Below, in pieces: positions 52,078-62,700 of a stretch of DNA of 64,000 nucleotides. Both the position numbers and the translations under genes were made by a program. This DNA comes from an uncultured Carboxylicivirga sp. (GTDB lineage Bacteria > Bacteroidota > Bacteroidia > Bacteroidales > Marinilabiliaceae), in contig NZ_OY764327.1 in NCBI RefSeq assembly GCF_963668385.1, positions 5,428,501 to 5,492,500 of the forward strand, read 5' to 3'. The notes under the pieces are model-generated. The model ran no database searches and was not told where the DNA came from. It saw only the letters and a list, made by a program, of their open reading frames with translations. How positions within the stretch are numbered: position 1 is the stretch's first letter; the number at the start of each line of letters is the position of its first letter.

Positions 52078-53115
52078 CTACTTAATAATATACTCAGGCG
52101 TAAAATATTCAGGTTTAACACCCCTGTCTCTAACGACAAGGGTATCTTTGGTTGAATATTTTTTACCATCCATGTTGATTGTATAATCAAGATACAAGGC
52201 ATTGCGATCTTTGTCACCCCAACTATTCTTCTCTCCATCTATCACAAATTTACCTGAACCGGAAACAGTAAAATCACTTTCAACAGATGAAATTGTGCAA
52301 TTATCCTCTTGATCAAAAGTTAATAGTAAAGTACATGTAACATTTTCACTACTCGCATTCTTAATATTAATTGGCAATTCAACAGAATTTAAAGAAACTG
52401 TTGAACAAGTAGCCAACTCATCATTTTCAACACTCTCTTCTCTACGAATTACTGTCTCAACCTCATTACCAATCTCAATTTCGTCTGTTCCTCTTCTTAA
52501 GTAAATTGCATCCCACTCATTAATATACTTGACACAATACATTACATAATTTTTTGGCACGATATCCCAATCCGCTCCATTAGGCCTAATTGGTGAGTCA
52601 CCCAAAGCTACACCTGAAAGAATTGAATCAGCATTTACTACATTCGTCATTACCAAAGGTATTACATAAGTGTTTTTGAGGGCATTTTCATCTGCAAAGA
52701 AAGCATCCGTCAATTGCACCTCTACACCACCTTGCATTTGCTTCTTTAATAAAATCTTATCAGAAGCCAAAGAATAATATTCTGATGGCATTGGCAATAC
52801 TTCATCACCATTGGAATAGTACAAATTATCACATAGTTCATTGCTAACTTTTACATCAATCTCTATGTTTTTATCATTTTGATAAACACCTCCCATGGTT
52901 GCATAAATTTTACATTTATGCTCATTATCCAATGTATTATCAAATATGTCATCACCTAAAACAATAGTCCTAACAGGATATTGATTAGCAAAATACACAG
53001 TTGAATACTCAAAGTCAGGAAATATGACTTCTTTATTCTCACAAGATGTAATCAAGAAGCCAAATAATAAAATACTCAGTCCCCAAATTACTTTATATTG
53101 TTTCATCTTATTCAT
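52078..53115 (-). CDS. xusE: Surface xylan-binding lipoprotein, DUF1735-like (XusE position)
   Basis: A 345-residue lipoprotein: signal with lipobox LITSC, then ENKEVIFPDFEY, acidic at the first position, as for surface export. A DUF1735/BT_3987-type N-terminal domain is suggested by STVYFANQYPVRTIVLGDD and the Ig-like run YQNDKNIEIDVKVSNEL, with LASDKILLKKQMQGGVEVQL and YVIPLVMTNV; the C-terminal half is a second beta sandwich (about 200-345, DKDRNALYLDYTINMDGKKY). Its place between the second SusD and the GH10-CBM gene matches XusE of Prevotella xylan clusters and its Bacteroides ovatus equivalents, thought to bind xylan. The name rests on position more than on sequence identity. Confidence 0.82.
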   Translation of the reverse strand: MNKMKQYKVIWGLSILLFGFLITSCENKEVIFPDFEYSTVYFANQYPVRTIVLGDDIFDNTLDNEHKCKIYATMGGVYQNDKNIEIDVKVSNELCDNLYYSNGDEVLPMPSEYYSLASDKILLKKQMQGGVEVQLTDAFFADENALKNTYVIPLVMTNVVNADSILSGVALGDSPIRPNGADWDIVPKNYVMYCVKYINEWDAIYLRRGTDEIEIGNEVETVIRREESVENDELATCSTVSLNSVELPINIKNASSENVTCTLLLTFDQEDNCTISSVESDFTVSGSGKFVIDGEKNSWGDKDRNALYLDYTINMDGKKYSTKDTLVVRDRGVKPEYFTPEYIIK

Positions 53116-53138
53116 AGCTTATCACTTTTTCAATTAAA

Positions 53139-54905
53139 TTACCAACCCGCATTTTGAACTAATGCACTCCACTTTTGTAATTCTCTGTATGGAATAGGTC
53201 CATAATACATGTGTGGTTTATAGTTTCTTAATTCAACCTCTATAGGAGTATAAACCTTGGTTCCATCAACACTACCTATTTGCATTCCGAGTGCAGTTTC
53301 ATTTAAATCAGAAACCTTCCATCTTCTTAAATCCCAAAAACGATGGTTTTCAAAACATAACTCTAAGCGCCTCTCGTTTCTAATAAGCTCCCTCATTTGG
53401 TCTTTATCACCTTTTATTGATTCAAGGTAAAGATCATCTTCATCTATACCTGCTCTTTGTCGGATAGCTTTAATTACATCATATGCCGAATAAGTATTTC
53501 CACCTGTTCCGTTAGGTCCCCAAGCTTCATTAGCCGCCTCCGCATAAATAAGAAATAATTCGGTATACCTTATTCGTGCAGTATAGTGTTTTTGCTCGGT
53601 ATTATACGTTGGATCTGGATTACAATCCTTTCGTAACAACTTTCTCAGATAATATCCTGTCCTAGTTGACCATCCGTTATCTTTATTAATACCATCATTA
53701 TTAACACTATAGGTACCAGTAATAATTTCCGAATCATTAGGTCCCTGAACACTCTCATTAACCACTATATACTGCTCCAATCGAGGATCTCGGTTTTGAT
53801 ATGGGAACTCAGGATCATAGCTATTGTGAGAAATGGGATAACCGTTACTCATTGGGAAGGCATCCACTAAATTTTGTGTTGGATTGATCCTACCATTCCC
53901 ATAAATAGATGGAGGGAAATTATCTGTCTCAAGATTATTGTTGGTTTCAATTGGACTTCGCCAAATAATTTCTGCAGGAGCTACTCCTGCACCCAGGTTA
54001 TCAATTTCAGAAGCATTTGCATACCAGGTTCCACCATTCATATCTATACCGGTTATTCCATTAATGCGATCTAATACCTGAGCTGCATATTGTGCAGCAT
54101 CCTCATAAGTCACATCATTACCGTTAGAATATGCGGGGCTGGAAGCCAATAATGCTACTTGTGCCCTTACAGCTTCGATAATACGTCCACTAATACGACC
54201 TCTAATTTGATCTCCATTGGCTCTGTTATAATCTCCTGCATTGGTAACACCCAAATCCTTATATTTCTGAGGAATTTCGGCATCACTAATATCTCCATAA
54301 TCCAATGGTAGAAGTTCTAATGCCTGATCAATATCATCAAAAATCTGATTAAGGCATTCCTGAAATGTATTACGCGGCAAATTAAAATCTGATTCTACCG
54401 TTTCTGGTTCTGTACGAATCGTTACTCCCAGTAGTTGACCATCATCAGACCACCCTCCATGAGCCATTAAAAGATAATACATATGCAAGGCTCTCAAGGC
54501 ATAGCTTTCTCCTTTAAGTCTATCGTTATACATTGTATTGATAGCCTCATTTTTACTATATAATACTTCATCAGTATTGGCTAAAAACAAATTAATGTAT
54601 TGAATTGCATTTTGTCTCGTATCCCATTGTGATGTTGGATTATTATCAGAACTCCACGATCCGGTAGCCAAGGACAGATAATTATTATTGATATCGTTTG
54701 TTACTGCATTATCTGTGGCAACTTCGCTTGTTGGATTGGATGAATACGGAAGTAGTATATACGCATTGGCAAGCAAACCTTGTGCATATACTGGTTCTTT
54801 ATACATTGCATCCAAATCACGTATGTTCTCCAATGCGGGCTCAAACACATCATCACACGATGTTATTACAAGTAGAAGAACCAAAAATCTAAATATATTT
54901 TTCAT
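53139..54905 (-). CDS. xusD: SusD-like xylan-binding lipoprotein (core pair 2)
   Basis: A 588-residue RagB/SusD protein. Lipobox LVITSC followed by DDVFEP (acidic, surface type). Typical stretches are LKGESYALRALHMYYLLMAHGG, NLPRNTFQECLNQIFDDIDQALE, ARIRYTELFLIYAEAANEAWG and RELIRNERRLELCFENHRFWDLRRWKV, ending GPIPYRELQKWSALVQNAGW. It caps the SusC encoded 25 bases upstream and lies 23 bases before the XusE-like gene. Position corresponds to XusD in the xusABCDE order. Confidence 0.92.
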   Translation of the reverse strand: MKNIFRFLVLLLVITSCDDVFEPALENIRDLDAMYKEPVYAQGLLANAYILLPYSSNPTSEVATDNAVTNDINNNYLSLATGSWSSDNNPTSQWDTRQNAIQYINLFLANTDEVLYSKNEAINTMYNDRLKGESYALRALHMYYLLMAHGGWSDDGQLLGVTIRTEPETVESDFNLPRNTFQECLNQIFDDIDQALELLPLDYGDISDAEIPQKYKDLGVTNAGDYNRANGDQIRGRISGRIIEAVRAQVALLASSPAYSNGNDVTYEDAAQYAAQVLDRINGITGIDMNGGTWYANASEIDNLGAGVAPAEIIWRSPIETNNNLETDNFPPSIYGNGRINPTQNLVDAFPMSNGYPISHNSYDPEFPYQNRDPRLEQYIVVNESVQGPNDSEIITGTYSVNNDGINKDNGWSTRTGYYLRKLLRKDCNPDPTYNTEQKHYTARIRYTELFLIYAEAANEAWGPNGTGGNTYSAYDVIKAIRQRAGIDEDDLYLESIKGDKDQMRELIRNERRLELCFENHRFWDLRRWKVSDLNETALGMQIGSVDGTKVYTPIEVELRNYKPHMYYGPIPYRELQKWSALVQNAGW

Positions 54906-54930
54906 AACTTTTCTTTTTGATTAACTGACC

Positions 54931-57777
54931 TTAAAAAACGGCTTTTATACCAAAGTTATAGAAACGCGTTTGGGGAGCACTTCCCACGTTCATCTCCAGA
55001 ATTTCACGTTCTTTTGATATGGTTAATAGATTCGATCCGCTTACATACATTGAAATATCCTGGAAAACTACATTTTGCAAAATATTTTTCGGTATATCAT
55101 AAGTAATCTGCACTTTAGCCAAATTGAAACGATCCGTTTTATATAACCAAAAGTCTGAATTTCTAAAATTATTATCACCTGATTCAGTAGTTAACCTTGG
55201 ATAAGTGGCGGTTTCTTTGGTAGCTTCTGTCCACCTATCGCGTACTACTTCTGAATACTTTCCATTACCTGACACCCAAAAATAAGAACTATTTTTCATA
55301 GCATAGGCTCCAAAACTACCTGTACCTAATGCGAAAAAGGTCAAATTCTTCCATTTAGCTACTAAATTCACACCAGCTGTAAATGGGGCACCAGACCATC
55401 CTCCTTTACCCAGGTAAACATTATCCTGCTCATCGATAACACCGTCACCATTTTGATCAATATATTTGATATCACCAGGCTTTATTGTTCCTGAGAATCG
55501 TTGTTCTGGAGAATTATCAATTTCTTCCTGACTATTAAAGAATCCATCACTTTTCAACCCCCAAATACCATCTAACGGCTGTCCTTGACGGTTTTGATAA
55601 TCCCATTCATTTGCTTCATCACGTTTAGCTGCATTAGTTGTATAGTAAACACCGTTTAATCCAAGGCTTAAATCAAATTCACCAACGTGCTTATTAAAAT
55701 TAACACTAAAATCAAATCCATTTCTTTCATCCACATTATAATTGAAGTAAGGACGAAACGTAGATTCAGGATAGTAGGTTGAGAAATAACTAGGGAAAAT
55801 AGTCGATGGGATAATAATCCCTCCATCCATTTTATTCGTAAATACAGACGTACTTATTTCAACTTTTCTATTCCATAATGAAGCATAAATAGAGGCTGAT
55901 AACTCTTGGCGCTTGATAAAATCCAACTCTTCATTGGATCCTCTTTTAACATTCGTAGACTGTTCAGGACGACCATCTGACCATCCCCAATATGCTCCAT
56001 CTGCATTTTCGTATTTACCGCTATACATATAGTAATCTTCAATATCTATATCGGTATTCAAAATACTGGCTGAGGCACTTAACTTAAGGTCATCAATAAC
56101 ATTTGAACCTGATAAGAAATTCTCTTTGCTTATTCTCCATGCTAAAGTTGCAGAAGGAGAAATGGCAGTTCGGTTACCTTCTGCTAACCTTGCAGAATGA
56201 GTTGCAGTTGCACTTAAACTAGCATAATACTTACTTTTATAATTATAATCGAATTGCCAACCTAAGTTTGTATTACTTATTGCGTGATATTCAGCTGATT
56301 GTTTTTGCTGCCACCCAGATACAATAAGCATAGTGCTAATGTTATGAGAATCACTGACAGAGGTCTCATACATTAATCTTCCAGAAAATAGAGTGGTTTG
56401 TCTACTGCTACTATTAGCAATGTTTTGATTACCCGATTTCTCATCATTCCCAATCCTTGATGGTAAATGAACATACTCAACTCCATTATAATCTCTCCAC
56501 ACTGGATTAAAAACAGCATATGAATTGTTAAATGATGTACTATATGTGGTGGAGTAATCAACAGCAAATTGTGTATGAAATGATAAACCCTGTAATACTC
56601 TTTGCAGGTCAAAATCTATACCTGTGTCAAACTGAAATTGTCGACTGGTCCATTTATTGTATCCTCCTGCATAATAGTCTGCAAAAATATTAGTTGGTTC
56701 ACTCTGTGTTCCGGCTAAAAAATATTGACCTCCAATAATATTGCTACTACTATTAATGTAATCCCACGATTGTTGGTCATTCGGATCTAAAAAGCTAATA
56801 GGCACAAGAGGTGAAATACGATTGGGTCTCATACTTGCAGCATTTTGCCAATAGTTATTATCACTACTTGAATTTGCGGTTCGTGCGTTATAGAACGTGG
56901 CATTTGCATTTATGTAGGCACTAACATTATTATTTATATTAACATCTACATTACCTCGTATATTTAATCTATTCGTATTATTATCCTCTGCTTCTCCAAA
57001 GTTAATCATATCACCTGTAGTATAATAACCAATATTCGAGTAGAATTTAGCTCTTTCATTACCACCGGTAATTTCTGTAATTACATCTGTGCGATTATAT
57101 GATTTTTTTAAATAATCGGATGAATAAAAATCGACATTTGGATAACGGTAAGGATTGTTACCTGTACTAAAATTATAGATATCTTCTTCACTATAAACTA
57201 TATCTTTTCCATCATTTAATGAAGCCTCATTATTAAGTGTCATATATTCAGCAGAACTTAAATACTTAGGAAAGCTTTTCGCAACATGCCATCCAGTATT
57301 AACCCTTACTTTAATGTCAAGATCACTATCAGCACCTCTTTTAGTTGAAATATAGATGACGCCATTTGCAGCTCTACTACCATAAATGGCAATTGCTGAC
57401 GCACCTTTTAAAAAGGTAATTTGTTCAATTTCAGTAGGCAAAACATTATTGGCATCTCTTGGAATACCATCTACTAAAACCAAATAATCACCCATTCCCC
57501 AAAGAGAATTACCTGTATATCCGCCTATATAACCTTGCATATTATCAAGGCTATATGTTGTATAATTCATTTTTGTTATTTCGGCTAAATCAACTACTGA
57601 AACACCCCCTAAAAGTTCACTTTTCGCGACCTTTTTATAAGCAACCTGCACCAGTGGGTCCTTTATCAATTTTAGCGTATCAGTTTCATTTCCTTCATTA
57701 TTTTGGGCCTCAATAAGAAATAATGGAACCATAATAAATAATGCCAGGCAAATGAATCTTAATTGTATATATTTCAT
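54931..57777 (-). CDS. xusC: SusC-like TonB-dependent transporter lacking the N-terminal extension (core pair 2)
   Basis: A 948-residue outer-membrane transporter. After the signal peptide (to about LIEAQ) there is only a short linker (NNEGNETDTLKLIKDPLVQV) before the plug (VSVVDLAEITKMNYTTYSLD, YLVLVDGIPRDANN, ITFLKGASAIAIYGSRAANG). The CarboxypepD_reg-like domain present in the other two SusC proteins of the window is missing, and no VVVVGYG-type TonB box is evident (VQVAYKKVAKSEL stands in its place). The barrel ends in FYNFGIKAVF. Short second SusC proteins of this kind are known from xylan clusters. How it is energised by TonB is an open point. Confidence 0.92.
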   Translation of the reverse strand: MKYIQLRFICLALFIMVPLFLIEAQNNEGNETDTLKLIKDPLVQVAYKKVAKSELLGGVSVVDLAEITKMNYTTYSLDNMQGYIGGYTGNSLWGMGDYLVLVDGIPRDANNVLPTEIEQITFLKGASAIAIYGSRAANGVIYISTKRGADSDLDIKVRVNTGWHVAKSFPKYLSSAEYMTLNNEASLNDGKDIVYSEEDIYNFSTGNNPYRYPNVDFYSSDYLKKSYNRTDVITEITGGNERAKFYSNIGYYTTGDMINFGEAEDNNTNRLNIRGNVDVNINNNVSAYINANATFYNARTANSSSDNNYWQNAASMRPNRISPLVPISFLDPNDQQSWDYINSSSNIIGGQYFLAGTQSEPTNIFADYYAGGYNKWTSRQFQFDTGIDFDLQRVLQGLSFHTQFAVDYSTTYSTSFNNSYAVFNPVWRDYNGVEYVHLPSRIGNDEKSGNQNIANSSSRQTTLFSGRLMYETSVSDSHNISTMLIVSGWQQKQSAEYHAISNTNLGWQFDYNYKSKYYASLSATATHSARLAEGNRTAISPSATLAWRISKENFLSGSNVIDDLKLSASASILNTDIDIEDYYMYSGKYENADGAYWGWSDGRPEQSTNVKRGSNEELDFIKRQELSASIYASLWNRKVEISTSVFTNKMDGGIIIPSTIFPSYFSTYYPESTFRPYFNYNVDERNGFDFSVNFNKHVGEFDLSLGLNGVYYTTNAAKRDEANEWDYQNRQGQPLDGIWGLKSDGFFNSQEEIDNSPEQRFSGTIKPGDIKYIDQNGDGVIDEQDNVYLGKGGWSGAPFTAGVNLVAKWKNLTFFALGTGSFGAYAMKNSSYFWVSGNGKYSEVVRDRWTEATKETATYPRLTTESGDNNFRNSDFWLYKTDRFNLAKVQITYDIPKNILQNVVFQDISMYVSGSNLLTISKEREILEMNVGSAPQTRFYNFGIKAVF

Positions 57778-57821
57778 TGCTTATTCATTTATTGTTACAA
57801 GTATATTTTAGTTAGATTGTA

Positions 57822-59747
57822 TTACCAACCTGGATTCTGATTAAATTCAGGATAAAGTGAGACATCAGAAACTTTTAGAGGTAACCAATAATGTTTCTTA
57901 CTAAAATTGCGTGTTAAAATAATTTCCTCTCTAAAATTAGCTACTCTGGCATCTTTACAATCATTTTCTTTAAACCAATCTAAAGATTCAACACGGTCAA
58001 ATTCATTAGATGTTTTGACATTGTATGGATACTCTGTTAACAATAACCATCTTTGCAAATCATTAAACCTAAATCCTTCGAAAGACAATTCTACGGCTCT
58101 TTCTCTTCTAATTTCGTCAATGAACTTATTATTATCTGCAACATAACTTGCATCTACAAAGCCAGCACCTACTCTTTCGCGTACTGTGTTAATAGCTTCC
58201 TCCGCCGTTTTTGCATAGGTAGCTGATGTAGTTTGGGCACCCCCAATAGCTGCGCAAGCTTCGGCATACATTAAATAAATATCACTTAACCTCATATATG
58301 GAAGGTAAGTCTGAATTCCATCTCCCCAATCATAGGCCTTATCATACTTATTACATTCATGAGGAGCAAATTTTTGTGTAAAATAACCAGTACGGCTTCC
58401 ATTCTGAGGATCTCTCATCGTTCCACCTGATGCTAACCCAGTATACCTCAAATGTTCATCCTCCGCAAGCATGGCAGAATTTACATATTTAAATCCATCA
58501 ACTATAATATCATGATAGAAACGTGGATCTCTATCCTTAAATGGATAATTCGGATCAAATCCAGAATTTGGATCATCTATGGGTAAACCATTCGCCATCC
58601 CATAAAACTTAACATAATTTGCTGTTGGATGATGTATAACATTATCATGTTCAACCAACCCATTAACTTTTGGTCCCCATGTTTTCAAGAAGTTCCATGC
58701 CGACCCATTTTCACCATATGTTCGTCCTCGGAATATTGCTTCATCGGCTCCTGGCTGCAAAAAGCCTTGCCCTCTGGTATAGAAAATTTCAGAATAAGAT
58801 TTCTCAGTACCCGATTTAACATGATTGTATATATCGTCATATTCGAAACTGGCAAGTGTATACTGGGTTTCTCCACCTTCTACCAAGTTTAACAACTCAC
58901 CAAAAGCATCTGCTGCTTGTTGACAGTAAGCTTGATCATAATCATAGGTCATTGCTCCTCCAACTTGGGCTCCATTTTTCATTAAAGGACTACCCGCCCA
59001 CAGGTAATTTTTCCCAAGATATCCTAAGGCTGCTATTTTATTAACTCGCAATTGGTTCTTTCCACTTGTGTTATTACCTGTTGCCGTATTATCCCAGTCG
59101 ATAGGTAACAAATCAGCAGCCATTCTAAAATCAGCCCCTGCTTTATCAGCGCATTCCTGATAACTTAAACGAGGTAGATTAAAAGCTTCTGTTGGGGATA
59201 ACACTCTATCAATATATTGTAATCCACCGAACCATTGCATTAACTCAAAATGCCACCATCCACGGAAAAAATACAATTGACCCTCAATCAGCCTTTTTTC
59301 TTCAGCTGTTGCTGTCACCAATCTATCCAGGTTTTCTAAACCCATATTGGCTTTACGAATACAATACCAGGCATGAGACCATAACCTGTGATTAAACTTA
59401 TCATTTGAGGTTGCATCAGCTCTTCCAGCATCTAACCAACTTTGATCGTTGTTTTGCCATGCCCAGAAGTTACCAATATCCATTTGATGTCCCATCACAA
59501 AGTTAGCCGGAACATTAAAGATTTCATCGTCACCCCAATTATAAGATGTTACCCAATAGTACTTTTGTTTATCCGGTATACAATTATAAATTTCATCAAT
59601 AAAACCTTGAAAATTAATGTAATTCTTAAAGGCTATTTCTTCTGAAACTATTGATTCCGGATCCCTATCTAAATAATCTTCACAGCTACCTAATCCGATC
59701 GAAAAAATAACCAGGCTGTATAGAAGTATTTTATATATATTTTTCAT
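57822..59747 (-). CDS. xusB: SusD-like xylan-binding lipoprotein (core pair 1)
   Basis: A 641-residue RagB/SusD protein: lipobox SIGLGSC followed by EDYLDRDPE, strongly acidic and typical of surface export. Recognisable parts are IEGQLYFFRGWWHFELMQWFGG, YLPYMRLSDIYLMYAEACAAIGG, EAINTVRERVGAGF and IDEIRRERAVELSFEGFRFNDL, QRW, ending WLPLKVSDVSLYPEFNQNPGW. It is 11 bases after the first SusC and 44 before the second. At 641 residues it is longer than the other two SusD proteins. Position corresponds to XusB. Confidence 0.93.
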   Translation of the reverse strand: MKNIYKILLYSLVIFSIGLGSCEDYLDRDPESIVSEEIAFKNYINFQGFIDEIYNCIPDKQKYYWVTSYNWGDDEIFNVPANFVMGHQMDIGNFWAWQNNDQSWLDAGRADATSNDKFNHRLWSHAWYCIRKANMGLENLDRLVTATAEEKRLIEGQLYFFRGWWHFELMQWFGGLQYIDRVLSPTEAFNLPRLSYQECADKAGADFRMAADLLPIDWDNTATGNNTSGKNQLRVNKIAALGYLGKNYLWAGSPLMKNGAQVGGAMTYDYDQAYCQQAADAFGELLNLVEGGETQYTLASFEYDDIYNHVKSGTEKSYSEIFYTRGQGFLQPGADEAIFRGRTYGENGSAWNFLKTWGPKVNGLVEHDNVIHHPTANYVKFYGMANGLPIDDPNSGFDPNYPFKDRDPRFYHDIIVDGFKYVNSAMLAEDEHLRYTGLASGGTMRDPQNGSRTGYFTQKFAPHECNKYDKAYDWGDGIQTYLPYMRLSDIYLMYAEACAAIGGAQTTSATYAKTAEEAINTVRERVGAGFVDASYVADNNKFIDEIRRERAVELSFEGFRFNDLQRWLLLTEYPYNVKTSNEFDRVESLDWFKENDCKDARVANFREEIILTRNFSKKHYWLPLKVSDVSLYPEFNQNPGW

Positions 59748-59758
59748 AGTTCAAAATG

Positions 59759-62700
59759 TTAAAGTGTAAATCTCACGCCTAAAACATAACGCTTCATTGT
59801 TGGATATGCCCCTGAACCTCCAGAACCTGCAAAATTAGATTCTCTATCGTCAGGCATTTTTGATTTTACCCAAAGGTTATTACCATTAATGTAAATTTTC
59901 ATACTAGATAATCCTATACGTTCTAACCTAGCTGGTTTTAATGTATAAGCCAACTCAACATTTTTAAGTCGTATGTATGAACCATCATATAAAAACTGTG
60001 TACCTTGGTTATATCCTGAATTAGGTGTAGATAAGTAACGCGGTACACTAATGTCAGCATTCTGATTTTCTTTTGACCACCAAGATCCAGATTCATAAAC
60101 AGTATTTAAGGTTGATGGAAAACTATTTAATGGTACCAAACGTGATACATTATTTACTCCATACAATTGTGCGAAAGCACTAAATCCTTTCCATTCGAAA
60201 CCAAATGTAGCGTTATAGGTATTTTGTGGTACATTTGAGTATCCATACGGTACTTGATCCTTTGCATCTATTATACCATCTCCATTAAAATCCAGAATGT
60301 AATAATCACCAGGAAGCCTTTCATTATTAGTAGCATCATAATTTGGACTACCGTATAGTTGATCGTAGCTATTAAGGAAACCAGCATCTACATAGGTCCT
60401 TGACTGACCAATACTATAACCTTGTTGTTTTCGATAATCTTCAAACAATGCTGGATCATCTCGCTTAATAACTTCATTCTCAGCATGAGTCATATTTAAA
60501 TCACCCCATAAACGCAATCCATTACTTAAGACCTTATTTAATCTTAATTCAAGTTCATAACCTTTGGTATGAACTTCTCCCAAGTTTGCTGTTGGAGCCT
60601 TACCCCCGAAATACTGTGGCATAGCTCTATCCGAACCTTTAATTAGGATATCTACCCTTTTATCCTGGAAATATTCAAAATTACCAGCAACCAATCCTCC
60701 CAAAAATGCAAAATCGACACCTGCATTTAATTTCTTAACGGTTTCCCATCTTACATCCGGGTTTCCTATAGTAGCCTCGCGATACCAAGTATAAGGACTT
60801 TCACTACGATCCAGCCCCATAGGGGTATAGCCCTGTGGACCACCTCCATAAGCCCATTGGGTCATAAACAAGAAACGATCACCATAATCATCACCAATCT
60901 CTCCATAGGACACTCTTAATTTAAGCAGATCCAGAAAAGATAATCCTTTCATAAATGATTCTTCTGAAATCATCCAACCAGCTGCACCTGAATTAAAGAA
61001 ACCAAATCGATATTCTTTGCTAAACTTTTCAGAACCGTTATAAGCTCCATTATACTCAAGAAAATATTTTGAAGCCAGACTATATGTTGATCTAAAAGCC
61101 CAATCTTCACGATAAATAGGGATCACGCTTCCAATAGCTTGTTCCTTACGGCTGAATAGTCCCATTGCAGTAATATTATGCTTTCCAAAGGTTCTATTCC
61201 AATCAATTTGTAATTGATAATCGAGGTTTCTTAGTGTTTGATCATTACGCACCTCTCCTCCTTCTGTTTGCCACATCACAGATTGAGCAAAATCAAATCC
61301 GTTATTAGAATCAAATGCCTGTTCGTAAGCCACGGCACCAGTTAATGGATCTATATATTTCTCCTGTGGTGAATTATATTGATCTTCAACCCCTCGTCTG
61401 TATTCAACAAAGTTGTTATCCCATGAAACAGTTCCTCGGAACCCAAGTCCTTTAGTGATAAAGTCTAGTTTTTGCTCAAGCACAAAATCAGTATTAATTC
61501 TAGTAGTAGTTGTTAACATTGCACCGGAAATACCAATTATCATTGCTGAGTTACTAACATTCGAAATATCAGGATACATCCCCCATGAACCATCCTCATA
61601 CTGAGGCAAGAATACATCAGGTGCTATATTATATACCCCAGCCCATTGTTGTTGCACTGCCCAATCATTAGAAGCCGTTTGATCCCAAGGTGTCTTCTTA
61701 TATCCTGTAGATCCGGCTAAATTCATTTTAAAAACAGTCGATTTAGTTAATTGGAAATCAAGATTACTCCTAACATTCAGTCTATTAAATCCATAACCGC
61801 CCTCATATCCACGACCATTTTGGTAAATCTTAAATAAGTCACCCTCATATGTAAAATCTGCAGATGCAAAATATTTCACAAACTTGGTACCTCCGGATAC
61901 ATTTAGATTGGCATTATATGCCATCGCATAATCCTTAAAGATAGCATCCTGCCAATCCACATTAGGATATCGTTCCCTTTGCTCTTGTGTTGTTTGGTTA
62001 CGATAATTGTCAATAAAAGACTGAGGTCTAATATATTTCCATGAATCAGGACTGATTCCCAGCTCATATTCAACAGCCTCATTTCTTGCCCTTAAGGCAT
62101 CATACGAATCCATTTTATTTGGTAGTTTCGATGGACTCTTTAATGTTGAATTGACTGAAACAGCAATTTTAGCGCTTCCTTCCTTACCCCTTTTAGTAGT
62201 AACTAAGATCACACCATTCGCACCCTGAACACCATATACGGCTGTTGCCGAGGCATCTTTTAAAACAGAAATTGATTCTACTGATGCAACATCAACTGTA
62301 TTCAAAGGACGTTGTATTCCATCAACCAATACAAGTGGCTCACTGTTATTCCATGAACTGGCAGATCGAATAATGATTTGCGGGTCTTCCTCGCCTGGCA
62401 TACCAGAACTAGCCATAGTTGTAACACCAGGTAAATTTCCGGTTAAGGCTGATCCTACATTTGTTATACCAGCAGCCCGTTCTAAAACAGCACCGGAGGT
62501 TTGTGTTATGGCACCAACCACACTTTCTTTCTTCTGTTGTCCGTAACCTACCACAATCGTTTCACCCAGTGTAGTTGTAGAATTTTCTAGGGTAACACTT
62601 ATTTGACTCTCATTGGTAACTTTAACTTTTTGGGTTTCCATTCCAATGAAAGAAATAACCAAAGTTTGCTCTCCAGTTGGTATATCTAAGAAAAATACAC

